Shown here: positions 18,018-26,825 of the stretch, piece after piece
How the letters are laid out: each line of letters begins with the position of its first letter
Position numbering within the stretch: the first letter of the stretch is position 1
NCBI RefSeq assembly: GCF_001425745.1
Contig: NZ_LMDF01000005.1
Span: forward strand, 680,472-744,471
Length of the DNA stretch: 64,000 nt
Source: Caulobacter sp. Root343
Lineage (GTDB): Bacteria > Pseudomonadota > Alphaproteobacteria > Caulobacterales > Caulobacteraceae
Direction of reading: 5' to 3'
Program-made: the position numbers and the translations under genes
The notes under the pieces: model-generated
Told to the model about the DNA's origin: nothing
Databases searched by the model: none
Seen by the model: only the letters and a program-made list of their open reading frames with translations

Positions 18018-18116
18018 AGGTTAGAGATTCGTCGCCCGGAACGTTGGCGACCCTATCGGCCGCGCCATCCTCGAATAGGATGCCCGGACCGCTTCGAGAT
18101 CGGTGGGAGTTTCGTG

Positions 18117-21100
18117 ATGGCGGTCGTTGGTTCGGACCCCTCCGCCCTGTCCAGCCTGACGCCGGCGAAGATCGCGGCGCTGAACGGCGCGGCCATCGCC
18201 GCGGCGCCGCCCTCCGAATTCGCCAAGCTGACCAAGGCCCAGGTCGCGGCGATCTCGGTCACCGCCATCGGCGGCCTCAGCGCCGAGCAGTTCGCCAGGT
18301 TCAACGCCAACCAGCTGGCGGGGCTGACGGCCGCCCAGCTGCCGCGCCTGCCCACGACCATCGCCTTCAGCGCCACCCAACTGACCGTGCTGAACCAGGG
18401 CCAGGTGCAGGCCCTGTCGCGCACCCAGGTCGCGGCCATGAGCACCGAGTTGCTGGACAGCCTGCGGACCACCCAGGTGGCCGCCCTCAGCGCGACCGCC
18501 GTCTCGGCCCTGTCGCGCGACCAGATCCAGAGCCTGTCGGCGGTCCAGGTGCGGTCGCTGTCGGCGACCCAGCTGCGCGGCCTTTCGACGGCCGACATCG
18601 GCGAGTTCGGCGCGGAGCAGGTCGGAGCCCTGACCGCGACCCAGGTCGGGGCGCTCAACGCCACCCAGGTCAGGAGCCTGTCGGACGAGCAGTTCGGCGC
18701 CCTGACCTCGACCCAGTTCGGCGCGCTGTCGGCGGCGACCGTGCGCGCCCTGCCGGCCTCGACCCTGGCCCTGACCACGCCCGACCAGTGGTCCAATGTC
18801 ACCACCGCCCAACTTTCGGTGCTGAACGCCGACCAGCTGAAGGCCCTGGGCGCCAGCGGCCTGGCCCTGCTGAAGCCCACCCAGATCCGGGCGCTGTCGG
18901 CCACCGAACTGGGCCGGGCCGGGCCGGAGTTCCTGGCGGGCCTGTCGACCACCCAACTGACCGGCCTGGCCGCCAACCAGGCCGCGGCCCTGTCGGCGAC
19001 CGCCGTCGCCGGCCTCAGCGCCAGCCAGATCGCCGCCATCGACCCGGCCGCGATGGGCGGACTGACGGCCACTGGCCTCTCGGCCCTGGACGCCACCCAG
19101 GTGGGCGCGCTCAGCGCCAGCCAGATCGCCCGCCTGCAACCCAGCCAACTGAAGGGGCTGGACGGCGAGGACTTCAACGAGTTCACCCGCGCCCAGCTGA
19201 AGGCCTTCACCGCCGCCCAGATCCGCGAATTGCCGCCTGAACAGCTGGCCGGCCTGTCGGACGAGGACTTCGGCGCCTTCTCGACCACCCAGCTTCGGGC
19301 CTTGTCGCCGCTGCAGCTGAAGGCCCTGTCGACCAGCGACCTGGCGGCCCTGACGCCCGAACAGGCGGGCGCCCTGGCCGCGGGCCAGATCAGCGCCTTG
19401 ACCGGAACCCAGCTGGCCGTCCTGCGCGGCGTCGCCCCCTTGGGTCCGGGCCAATGGCCGGGCGTCACGCCCACCCAGTTGGGCGCCTTCTCGACCACGG
19501 ATGTCGCCCGCCTGACCACCACCGAGATCGGGGCGTTGAACGCCGTGCAGATCGGCGGCTTCACGGCCGAGGCGCTGTCGGCCTTCGACGCCAGCCAGAC
19601 GGCCCGCCTGACGACCGGCCAGATGAAGGGGCTGACGGCCACCCAGCTGAAGGGCTTGTCGGACATCGATGTCAGCCAGCTCAGCGCCACCCAGATCGGG
19701 GCGCTGGACGGGACCCAGGTCGGGGCCCTGGTCGCGCACCTGCCCGCGTCGGCGATCGCCAGCCTGGGCGCGACCCAGGTGGGCAAGCTGGCGTCGACCG
19801 CCCTGGCCAGCCTGTCGTCCGCCCAGGTCGCGGCGCTGGGCCAGACCCAGCTGCGCGGCCTGACCACCGACCAGATGGCCAGTCTGGCGTCGGATGTCGC
19901 CCGGGCCCTGACCGCCACCCAGATCGGCAGCCTCTCCGCGACCCAGCTGGGGGCCCTGTCCCCCGCCAATTTCGGCCGCCTGGCGCCCGAGGGGCTGCAG
20001 CGGCTGGAGCCCGCCCAAATCCGCGGCCTGACCACCACCCAGGTCAAGAGCCTGGAGACCACGACCTTCGGCCTGTTCAGCGCCACCCAGGTGGCGGCGT
20101 TCAGCGCCGCCCAGGTCGGAGCGCTGCCGGGCGACCTGGTCGGCGGCCTCTCGGCCACCCAGTGGGCGGGCCTGACCACGACCCAGATCCAGGGGCTGAG
20201 CACCACCCAACTCGCGGCCCTGGACGCCGCCGACCTGGGCAAGCTCGGCACAAGCCAATGGACCGCCCTGCGCTCGACCCAGATCGCGGGCCTGTCGACC
20301 ACGGCGGTGGCGGCGCTGGAGACCGAGCGCCTGGCCTTGCTGACCCCGGCCCAGGTGAGCGGCCTGACGCCGAGCGCGGTCTCGGCCCTGGACGCGGCCC
20401 GCGTGGCGGCCCTTTCGACCAGCCAGATCGCCGCCCTGACCGCCACCCAGCTGCGCGGCTTGACGACCGAGGACATGGCCGAGTTCAGCGCCACCCAGGT
20501 CGGCGCGATCTCGACCGCCCAGCTGGCCGCCCTGCCCGCCACCGACGTGGCGGCGCTGAGCGCCGCCCAGCTGGCCGCGCTCACCACCAGTCAGGTCAAG
20601 GTTCTGGCCCCGTCGCAGGTCTCGGCCCTGCGCCCCACCCAGGTCGGCGGCCTGTCGACCGCCCAGCTGGCGGCGCTGAGTTCGGCGCAGCTGGGCGCCC
20701 TGGCCAGCGACGCCCTGCCGGCGATGACGACGACCCAGGTCGCCGGCCTGACCTCCAGCCAGTTGGCGGGCCTGTCGACCACCCAGGTCGGGGCCCTGAC
20801 CGGAACCCAGCTGGCGGCCTTGGCCGAGACCCAGGTCGGCGGCCTGGCCGGCGGCTTCCTGGCGGCCTTGTCGGCCACCGCCTTCAGCGCCCTGACCGCC
20901 ACCCAGGTCGCCAGGCTGTCGACCACCCAGGTGCAGAGCTTGAGCGCCACCCAGGTCGGCGCGCTGTCGGCCGCCGACTTCGCCGAGCTTTCGGCCACCC
21001 AGATCAAGGGGCTGACGGCGGCCCAGGTGGGCGCCCTGTCGGCGACCAACCTGGCCAGCCTGCCGACCACCGCCATCGCCGACCTCTCGGCCGCCCAGTT

Positions 21101-22139
21101 CGCGAGCCTCTCGGCCACCCAGCTGGCCGCCCTGCCCGACAGCGTGTTCCAGGGACGGCTGGGCCAGTTGAACGCCAGCCAGATGGCCGGCCTGTCGACC
21201 ACCCTGATCTCCAACCTCTCGACCACGGATCTGGCCAGCCTCGCGCCCGGCCAGATTGGCGCCCTGTCCTCCTCGGCCTTCGCGGCGCTGGGAACCTCGC
21301 GGTTGTCGCTGTTGTCGGTGACCCAGGTCGGCGGGCTGTCGACCACCCAGGTGGCCGGGCTCGACGCGAGCGGCTTCGGCCTGTTGTCGAACACCCAGGT
21401 GGCGGCCCTGTCGTCCAGCCAGATCGGGGCGGTGCGCGGCGAGATCCTGTCGGCCCTCGACGCCACCCAGTTCGCCCGCCTGACCACCAACCAGGTGCGA
21501 GGCCTGACCGCCAGCCAGATCGAGCGGCTGACCGCCACCGACATCGGCGAGATCACCACCACCCAGATCGGCGCCCTGGGCGCCCAGCAGCTGGAAGGCT
21601 TCTCGGCCGGCGACATCTCGGCCCTGAGCGTGACCCAGGTCGCGGCCCTGACCGCCGGCCAGATCGCCGCCCTGACGCCGGTGCAGCTGCGCGGCCTCTC
21701 GGCCGGCGACATCGGCGAGTTCAGCAAGACCCAGGTCGCGGCCCTGACCGGCGCCCAGGTCGGCTCGCTGTCGCTGATCGCGATCGGCGCGCTCAGCGGC
21801 GACCAGTTCGCCAGCCTGACCGCCACCCAGGTGCGCGGCTTCACCAGCGAGCAGCTGACGGCGTTCGGCGCCGAGGGCCTGGCGCGGCTGTCGGGCGCGC
21901 AGCTGGGGGCGCTGACCACCACCCAGGTCGGCCAGCTGCCGGCCGTGGCGATCCAGAGCCTGACGCCCACCCAGATCGACCAGATCATGCCCAGCCAGAT
22001 CCCCGGCTTCACCGCCGGCCAGATCGAGGCGTTCACGCCGGGCCAGCTGACCGAACTGTCGCGCGCCCAGGTCAACAAGCTGACCGCCGCCCAGCTGGAC
22101 GCCATGAGCCGCGCTCAGCTGGAAGCCATCGGGCTGTAG
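18117..22139 (+). CDS. 1340-residue protein built of about 160 octapeptide repeats
   Basis: From about residue 35 to the end the protein is a near-uninterrupted run of 8-residue units, consensus L-[ST]-x-[TA]-Q-[VIL]-x-[AG], for example LSATQVGA, LTTTQIQG, LSASQIAA. Leu at position 1 and Val/Ile/Leu at position 6 repeat in strict register; Ser/Thr at 2 and Gln at 5 look like a helix N-cap box, so stacked short helices forming a solenoid are plausible (inference). Units of the type LSxxDIxEF recur at wider intervals. There is no Cys, signal peptide, membrane segment, glycine-rich RTX motif or recognisable enzyme domain; the extreme C-terminus is also repeat. ATG 18117 has GGGAG 7 bases upstream. 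Base composition matches the neighbours. The protein could be a surface, structural or scaffold protein. I do not recognise the family. Confidence 0.9.
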   Translation: MAVVGSDPSALSSLTPAKIAALNGAAIAAAPPSEFAKLTKAQVAAISVTAIGGLSAEQFARFNANQLAGLTAAQLPRLPTTIAFSATQLTVLNQGQVQALSRTQVAAMSTELLDSLRTTQVAALSATAVSALSRDQIQSLSAVQVRSLSATQLRGLSTADIGEFGAEQVGALTATQVGALNATQVRSLSDEQFGALTSTQFGALSAATVRALPASTLALTTPDQWSNVTTAQLSVLNADQLKALGASGLALLKPTQIRALSATELGRAGPEFLAGLSTTQLTGLAANQAAALSATAVAGLSASQIAAIDPAAMGGLTATGLSALDATQVGALSASQIARLQPSQLKGLDGEDFNEFTRAQLKAFTAAQIRELPPEQLAGLSDEDFGAFSTTQLRALSPLQLKALSTSDLAALTPEQAGALAAGQISALTGTQLAVLRGVAPLGPGQWPGVTPTQLGAFSTTDVARLTTTEIGALNAVQIGGFTAEALSAFDASQTARLTTGQMKGLTATQLKGLSDIDVSQLSATQIGALDGTQVGALVAHLPASAIASLGATQVGKLASTALASLSSAQVAALGQTQLRGLTTDQMASLASDVARALTATQIGSLSATQLGALSPANFGRLAPEGLQRLEPAQIRGLTTTQVKSLETTTFGLFSATQVAAFSAAQVGALPGDLVGGLSATQWAGLTTTQIQGLSTTQLAALDAADLGKLGTSQWTALRSTQIAGLSTTAVAALETERLALLTPAQVSGLTPSAVSALDAARVAALSTSQIAALTATQLRGLTTEDMAEFSATQVGAISTAQLAALPATDVAALSAAQLAALTTSQVKVLAPSQVSALRPTQVGGLSTAQLAALSSAQLGALASDALPAMTTTQVAGLTSSQLAGLSTTQVGALTGTQLAALAETQVGGLAGGFLAALSATAFSALTATQVARLSTTQVQSLSATQVGALSAADFAELSATQIKGLTAAQVGALSATNLASLPTTAIADLSAAQFASLSATQLAALPDSVFQGRLGQLNASQMAGLSTTLISNLSTTDLASLAPGQIGALSSSAFAALGTSRLSLLSVTQVGGLSTTQVAGLDASGFGLLSNTQVAALSSSQIGAVRGEILSALDATQFARLTTNQVRGLTASQIERLTATDIGEITTTQIGALGAQQLEGFSAGDISALSVTQVAALTAGQIAALTPVQLRGLSAGDIGEFSKTQVAALTGAQVGSLSLIAIGALSGDQFASLTATQVRGFTSEQLTAFGAEGLARLSGAQLGALTTTQVGQLPAVAIQSLTPTQIDQIMPSQIPGFTAGQIEAFTPGQLTELSRAQVNKLTAAQLDAMSRAQLEAIGL

Positions 22140-22142
22140 TTC

Positions 22143-22158
22143 GTCTCCCCACGGAGAC
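22143..22158 (+). terminator. Short hairpin after the repeat-protein gene
   Basis: GTCTCC-CCAC-GGAGAC begins three bases after the TAG. The stem is only 6 bp and no U-tract follows, so it is a weak terminator candidate or an mRNA 3'-end protector. Confidence 0.35.
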
Positions 22159-22220
22159 TGTTGCCCTGGAGCATCGTCACGGCAGCGTCGCGTAACGGTC
22201 GCGGAGCCGTCTTGAGGCCT

Positions 22221-22265
22221 CCCTATCCCCGCCCCTGGAAGTCGCGTGTCGCGAAGGGGATAGGG
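22221..22265 (+). promoter_or_regulatory. Hairpin covering the ribosome-binding site of the TonB receptor
   Basis: CCCTATCCCC (22221-22230) is perfectly complementary to GGGGATAGGG (22256-22265), which is the purine-rich stretch 4 bases before the ATG at 22270. In RNA the 10-bp stem would hide the ribosome-binding site. No known riboswitch core was recognised in the 130-base leader. Confidence 0.5.
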
Positions 22266-22269
22266 CAAG

Positions 22270-24750
22270 ATGCAATCGACCAAGATGATCAACGGCCGCC
22301 TGTGGTGCGGCGTGGCCCTGGCGGCCCTGATGGCTGGCGGGATGGCCACCGGCGCCCGGGCCGCCGACACGGCCGCGCCTGTCGCCGCCGCGCCTGCCGA
22401 GGCCGACTCGACCAGCGTCGAACAGCTGATCATCACCAGCACCCGCGAGACCCGCTCGGCCGTGGCGATGGAGAGCCAGCAGATCCAGCGCGTGCTGCCC
22501 GGCGCCAGCCCGCTGAAGGCCATCCAGTTCCTGCCCGGCGTCGTCTATCGGACCGCCGATCCGTGGGGCAACAACGAGCAGAACCTGTCGCTGTTCGTCC
22601 ACGGCTTCTCGACCCAGCAGCTGGGCTTCACGATGGACGGCGTGCCGCTGGGCGACCAGCAGTACGGCAACTACAACGGCCTGTCGGTGTCGCGCTCGAT
22701 CACCAGCGAAAACGTCAGCCGCGTGACCCTGTCGTCAGGCGCCGGCTCGCTGGGCGTGGCCTCGACCAGCAATCTGGGCGGGGCGATCGAGACGTTCAGC
22801 CGCGCGCCCTCGGCCGAGCGCGGCCTCGACATCCGCCAGACGGTCGGCAGCAACGAGACCAGCCGCACCTTCGTCCGCCTCGACACGGGCGAGATGGCCG
22901 GCGGCTTCAAGGGCTACATCTCGTACCTGCGCCAGGACGCCAAGGCCTGGGACTTCGACGGCCACCAGCGCGGCCACCAGGTCAATCTGAAGATCGTCCA
23001 CGACGACTCTCACGGCCAGCTGACCTTCTACGCCGACTGGCAGATGAAGGTGGAGCCCAACGAGGACGCCACCGCCCGGGGCAACCAGCAGACCGCCGCT
23101 GCGGCCGGCTTCACGCCCTATAGCCGCCCGTTCCTCTATCCGGACCTGGCGGCCTGCACGAGCAACCTGACGGGCGGCCCGGGCACCCCGCCGCCGGCCC
23201 AGGGCAACAACTTCTCGAACTGCTTCAGCGCCGCCCAGCGCGAGGACATCCTGGGCTACCTGAAGTACGCCTGGACGCCGGTCGAGGGCTTCACCTGGAC
23301 CAACCAGGTCTATTATCACTACAATTTCGGGCGCGGCATCGTGGCGGGCCCGATCAACACCGCCGGCCTGCCGGGCCTGTTCGCGACCTACTATCCGGGC
23401 CTGGTCGTCGGCGGCTCGGCCACCAGCCCCGGCACCCTGACCAACATCGTCAACCTGTTCGGCGGCAGCGGTAACGCGGTGCGCACCACCGAGTACCGGA
23501 TCAACCGCCCGGGCGCGATCTCGACGGTCGAGTGGACCTTGGGCGACCACCAGATCAAGGGCGGCGCCTGGTTCGAGCACAACGAGCCGGCCCAGCATCG
23601 CGTCTGGTATCCGATGACGGCGCAGAACAACGACCTGTCGCCCTACGACGTGCCGCGCGGCAAGAAGGCCCTGACCCAGTACTTCGCCGAGTTCTTCACC
23701 AACGACATCCAGCTGCACCTTCAGGACCAGTGGCGGATCCTGCCGAACCTGCTGCTGCAGGCCGGCTTCAAGTCCAGCCTGCAGGACGCCACCGGCAAGT
23801 TCCCGATCAACCAGCAGAACCTGCCGACGGTGGCCGTGCCGGTCCACTATCCGACGGGCAGCATCACCTCGAACAAGTGGTTCCTACCCCAGGTCGGCGC
23901 GCTGTGGGACGTGACCGACAAGGACCAGGTGTTCGTCAACGTCCAGCAGAACATGCGCCAGTTCATCCCCTATGGCGCGGGCAGCGGCTTCTACGGCTTC
24001 TCGCCGTGGAGCCTGGGCACCCAGGCGGCGTTCGACCTGTTCAAGTCGACCGTGAAGCCCGAGACCTCGTGGACCTACGAGATCGGCCTGCGCAGCCGCC
24101 GCGACGTGGCCTGGGGCCCGATCACCGGGGTCGAAGGCCAGGTCAACGCCTATGACGTCAAGTTCAGCAACCGCCTGCTGAACATCGCGCCCTTCAACTT
24201 CATCAACCCGGCGCCGGCCATTCTGGCCAATGTCGGCGGGGTGACCACCAAGGGCGTCGACGTCGCCGGGACCCTGAAGTTCGGCCAGCACTTCCAGCTC
24301 TACAACGCGCTGTCGTACAACGAGTCCAAGTACGACCAGAACTATCAGAGCGGCACGACGATCGTCGGCGGCGTCTCGACCCCAGTCACCGTCGCCACCG
24401 GCGGCAAGTATGTGCCGCTGACGCCCAAGTGGATGAACAAGACCATCGCCCGCGTCGACCTCGGCAAGTTCGACGCCCAGATCAGCGGCGACTATGTCGG
24501 CAAGCGCTTCGTGACTTATCTGAACGACCTGTCGGTCAAGTCGATGATGCTGGTCGACCTGCAGGCCGGCTACACCTTCGACATGACCGACAAGGGCTTC
24601 GTGAAGGGCCTGCGGATCACCGGCAACGTCACCAACCTGTTCGACAAGAAGGGCGTCTCGACCGCCGGCGTGACCAGCAACTCGGGCGGCTACACGGCCT
24701 TCCCGCAAGCGCCGCGCATGGGGTTCGTGACCTTGGCGGCGGAGTTCTAG
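22270..24750 (+). CDS. TonB-dependent outer membrane receptor
   Basis: 826 residues. A signal peptide (about 1-32, ending ATGARAAD), a TonB-box-like VEQLIITSTR at about 50, a plug domain (about 60-180: FLPGVVYRTADPWGNNEQ, VHGFSTQQLGFTMDGVPLGD, VTLSSGAGSLGVASTSNLGG) and a beta barrel ending in the aromatic terminus LAAEF. The plug lacks the most canonical RGF but retains HGF. The substrate is not readable from the sequence; no cobalamin riboswitch or Fur box was seen. Its leader contains a hairpin covering the ribosome-binding site. A bidirectional terminator follows. Confidence 0.95.
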   Translation: MQSTKMINGRLWCGVALAALMAGGMATGARAADTAAPVAAAPAEADSTSVEQLIITSTRETRSAVAMESQQIQRVLPGASPLKAIQFLPGVVYRTADPWGNNEQNLSLFVHGFSTQQLGFTMDGVPLGDQQYGNYNGLSVSRSITSENVSRVTLSSGAGSLGVASTSNLGGAIETFSRAPSAERGLDIRQTVGSNETSRTFVRLDTGEMAGGFKGYISYLRQDAKAWDFDGHQRGHQVNLKIVHDDSHGQLTFYADWQMKVEPNEDATARGNQQTAAAAGFTPYSRPFLYPDLAACTSNLTGGPGTPPPAQGNNFSNCFSAAQREDILGYLKYAWTPVEGFTWTNQVYYHYNFGRGIVAGPINTAGLPGLFATYYPGLVVGGSATSPGTLTNIVNLFGGSGNAVRTTEYRINRPGAISTVEWTLGDHQIKGGAWFEHNEPAQHRVWYPMTAQNNDLSPYDVPRGKKALTQYFAEFFTNDIQLHLQDQWRILPNLLLQAGFKSSLQDATGKFPINQQNLPTVAVPVHYPTGSITSNKWFLPQVGALWDVTDKDQVFVNVQQNMRQFIPYGAGSGFYGFSPWSLGTQAAFDLFKSTVKPETSWTYEIGLRSRRDVAWGPITGVEGQVNAYDVKFSNRLLNIAPFNFINPAPAILANVGGVTTKGVDVAGTLKFGQHFQLYNALSYNESKYDQNYQSGTTIVGGVSTPVTVATGGKYVPLTPKWMNKTIARVDLGKFDAQISGDYVGKRFVTYLNDLSVKSMMLVDLQAGYTFDMTDKGFVKGLRITGNVTNLFDKKGVSTAGVTSNSGGYTAFPQAPRMGFVTLAAEF

Positions 24751-24760
24751 GCCCTAGAAA

Positions 24761-24864
24761 CTGTCATCCCGGACAAGCGCGCGTAGCGCGCCGATCCGGG
24801 ACCGCCGGAAGCGCCGAGCTTTCCGCGGTCCCGGGTCTCCGCTTCGCTCCGCCCGGGATGACAG
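24761..24864. repeat. Palindromic intergenic element, family B copy 1
   Basis: Begins TGTCATCCCGGACAAGCGCG and ends in the complementary CCCGGGATGACA, with internal stems around GATCCGGGACCG. An inverted copy lies at 33518. Confidence 0.85.
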
Positions 24865-24873
24865 TTTTAAATG

Positions 24874-24913
24874 AAAAAAGGCCCGGCGGATCGCTCCGCC
24901 GGGCCTTCTCTTT
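24874..24913. terminator. Bidirectional terminator between the TonB receptor and efp
   Basis: AAGGCCCGGCGGA pairs with TCCGCCGGGCCTT over a 4-base loop. AAAAAA on the left and TCTCTTT on the right supply U-tracts for both strands, as suits two convergent genes. Confidence 0.88.
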
Positions 24914-24937
24914 GTGCGGATAGAACCCGAAGAACCC

Positions 24938-25504
24938 TTAGTCCTTGGCGCGTTCCTGGTAGCTGTTGTCTTCCGTCAGGATCACCACGCGGGTGCCGAC
25001 CGTGATGTACGGCGGCACGGTCGTCTTGACGCCGTTGCTCAGCAGAGCCGGCTTGTACGACGACGAGGCGGTCTGGCCCTTCACCGACGGTTCGGTGTCG
25101 ACGATCTCGAGGATCATGGTGCGCGGCAGTTCGATGGCGATCGGCACGTCGTTGTGGGTCGACAGCTGGACCGTCATGTTCTCTTGCAGGTACGGGGCGG
25201 CGTCGCCGATCACTTCCTCGGTGGCCACGAGCTGGTCGTAGGTTTCCGGGTTCATGAAGTGGAAGCCGTCGCCATCCTGGTACAGGAAGGTGTGGTTGCG
25301 CTGGTCGACGAAGGCGCGCTCGACCTGCTCGGTGGTGCGGTAGCGCTCCGAAACCTTAACGCCATCCGAGATGCGGCGCATGTTCAGCTGGGTCACCGGG
25401 GTGCCCTTGCCGGGGTGGATGTTCTCGACCGTCAAGACGACGTAGAGCTTGCCGTCCATGTCGACGACGGCGCCTTTGCGGAGCGAGCTGGCTGCGACCT
25501 TCAC
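24938..25504 (-). CDS. efp: Elongation factor P
   Basis: 188 residues in three beta-barrel domains. EF-P relieves ribosomes stalled at polyproline. The modification loop reads [16 protein letters not shown], with the modifiable lysine at position 33, where EpmA/EpmB organisms carry beta-lysyl-lysine; the C-terminal signature [20 protein letters not shown] is present. GTG 25504 is the start, after GGACGG. It is divergent from epmA, which with epmB supplies its modification, so the locus is functionally complete apart from the hydroxylase EpmC, which is not seen here. Confidence 0.98.
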   Translation of the reverse strand: MKVAASSLRKGAVVDMDGKLYVVLTVENIHPGKGTPVTQLNMRRISDGVKVSERYRTTEQVERAFVDQRNHTFLYQDGDGFHFMNPETYDQLVATEEVIGDAAPYLQENMTVQLSTHNDVPIAIELPRTMILEIVDTEPSVKGQTASSSYKPALLSNGVKTTVPPYITVGTRVVILTEDNSYQERAKD

Positions 25505-25624
25505 GTACTTACCGTCCTTGGAAGAAAGCGCGCGCGAAGCCGCGGGCGCGATCGTGCTATTGATCCTTGCCCGACCTCCTATAGCGATCGGGTCGAAATC
25601 TCCAGCGTCTTCGGTTTTCCGCCC

Positions 25625-26683
25625 TTGTCCTCATCCTCGACCCCGGCCTGGTGGCGCGCCGCCGTCCACCACGACCGCCGCCCGTTCCTGCTGGCCCGCA
25701 ACCGGATTACCAAGGCATTCCGCGCCTGGTTCGAGGCCGAGGGCTTCGAGGAAGTCGAGGCGGCCGCCCTGCAAGTCTCGCCGGGCAACGAGGCGCATCT
25801 GCACGCCTTCGCCACCCAGGCCCTGACGATCTCGGGCGAGGCCAGCCCGCTCTATCTGCACACCTCGCCGGAGTTCGCCTGCAAGAAGCTGCTGGCGGCG
25901 GGCGAGGAAAAGATCTTCAGCCTGGGCAAGGTGTGGCGCAACCGCGAGCGCGGGCCGCTGCACCATCCCGAGTTCACCATGCTGGAATGGTACCGGGCCA
26001 GCGCGCCGTATCAGGCCCTGATGGACGACTGCGCAACGCTGCTGGCCCTGGCGGCCGAGACGGCGGGGACCCGGCGCTTCGACTTCCGGGGCATGGGCTG
26101 CGATCCGTTCGCCCAGCCCGAGCGGCTGTCGGTGGCCGAGGCGTTCGATCGCCACGCCGGGATCGACCTGCTGGCCAGCATCGCCGCCGACGGTTCCACC
26201 GACCGCGACGCCCTGGCCGCCGCCGCCCGCGCCGCCGGGATCCGCGTGGCCGAGGACGACGGCTGGGCCGACGTCTTCAGCCGCGTCCTGGTCGAGAAGA
26301 TCGAGCCCCGCCTGGGCGAAGGCCGCGCCACGGTGCTGTGCGAATACCCGATCTCGGAAGCGGCCCTGGCCCGCCCCAAGGCCGCCGATCCGCGCGTCGC
26401 CGAGCGCTTCGAGCTCTATGCCTGCGGGGTGGAGCTGGCCAACGCCTTCGGCGAACTGACCGACCCGGCCGAGCAGCGCCGACGGTTCCTGATCGAGATG
26501 GACGAGAAGGCGCGGATCTACGGCGAGCGCTATCCGATCGACGAGGACTTCCTGGCGGCCCTGGAAGATATGCCCGAGGCGTCGGGGTCGGCGCTGGGCT
26601 TCGACCGCCTGGCGCTGCTGGCGACGGGGGCGCGGCGGATCGAGGATGTGATCTGGACGCCGGTGGCGTCTCCCCCCACCTGA
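25625..26683 (+). CDS. epmA: EF-P--(R)-beta-lysine ligase
   Basis: About 352 residues, a short class II lysyl-tRNA-synthetase-like enzyme without the anticodon domain (PoxA/GenX). It activates (R)-beta-lysine with ATP and attaches it to EF-P. Class II motif 2 is [20 protein letters not shown] and motif 3 ends [30 protein letters not shown] also matches the family. The start is uncertain: TTG 25625 gives [19 protein letters not shown], the family N-terminus, but has no clear ribosome-binding site. It is divergent from efp and upstream of epmB. Confidence 0.93.
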   Translation: MSSSSTPAWWRAAVHHDRRPFLLARNRITKAFRAWFEAEGFEEVEAAALQVSPGNEAHLHAFATQALTISGEASPLYLHTSPEFACKKLLAAGEEKIFSLGKVWRNRERGPLHHPEFTMLEWYRASAPYQALMDDCATLLALAAETAGTRRFDFRGMGCDPFAQPERLSVAEAFDRHAGIDLLASIAADGSTDRDALAAAARAAGIRVAEDDGWADVFSRVLVEKIEPRLGEGRATVLCEYPISEAALARPKAADPRVAERFELYACGVELANAFGELTDPAEQRRRFLIEMDEKARIYGERYPIDEDFLAALEDMPEASGSALGFDRLALLATGARRIEDVIWTPVASPPT

Positions 26684-26736
26684 CCTCGCTGCGCGAGGTC
26701 GTCCGCCCCCAAAGGCGGGCGGAAGGAAACGCGCAC

Positions 26737-26783
26737 CTTCTTCCCCCTCCGGGGGAGGAGCGCGCGAGCGCGGAGGGGGCCTG
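26737..26783. repeat. Palindromic intergenic element, family C, partial
   Basis: CTTCCCCCTCCGGGGGAGGA followed by GCGCGAGCGCGGAGGGGGC matches the right half of the elements at 40922 and 53668. The preceding 50 bases contain a different inverted repeat around GACCTCGCTGCGCGAGGTC. Confidence 0.75.
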
Positions 26784-26825
26784 AATTTGCCTCGCACCCC
26801 AAAATCCCGCATATCCCCGCCCCTC

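Noticed and set aside
18005..22139. RTX-type or S-layer protein secreted by type I export
   Set aside because: No GGxGxD nonapeptides and no characteristic C-terminal signal; the C-terminus is the same octad repeat.
22140..22269. A cobalamin riboswitch in front of the TonB receptor
   Set aside because: The leader is only 130 bases and lacks the conserved B12-box; only a simple stem was found.
18021..22523. A 1500-codon open frame on the minus strand opposite the octapeptide-repeat gene
   Set aside because: It arises from third-position GC bias and the periodic repeat; the plus-strand frame has a ribosome-binding site, good start and protein-like register, and the antisense product is a compositionally odd Gly/Arg/Gln repeat.
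24914..26683. The full open frame beginning before efp as one large EpmA protein
   Set aside because: The upstream 237 codons lie antisense to efp; conserved EpmA sequence begins at 25625.
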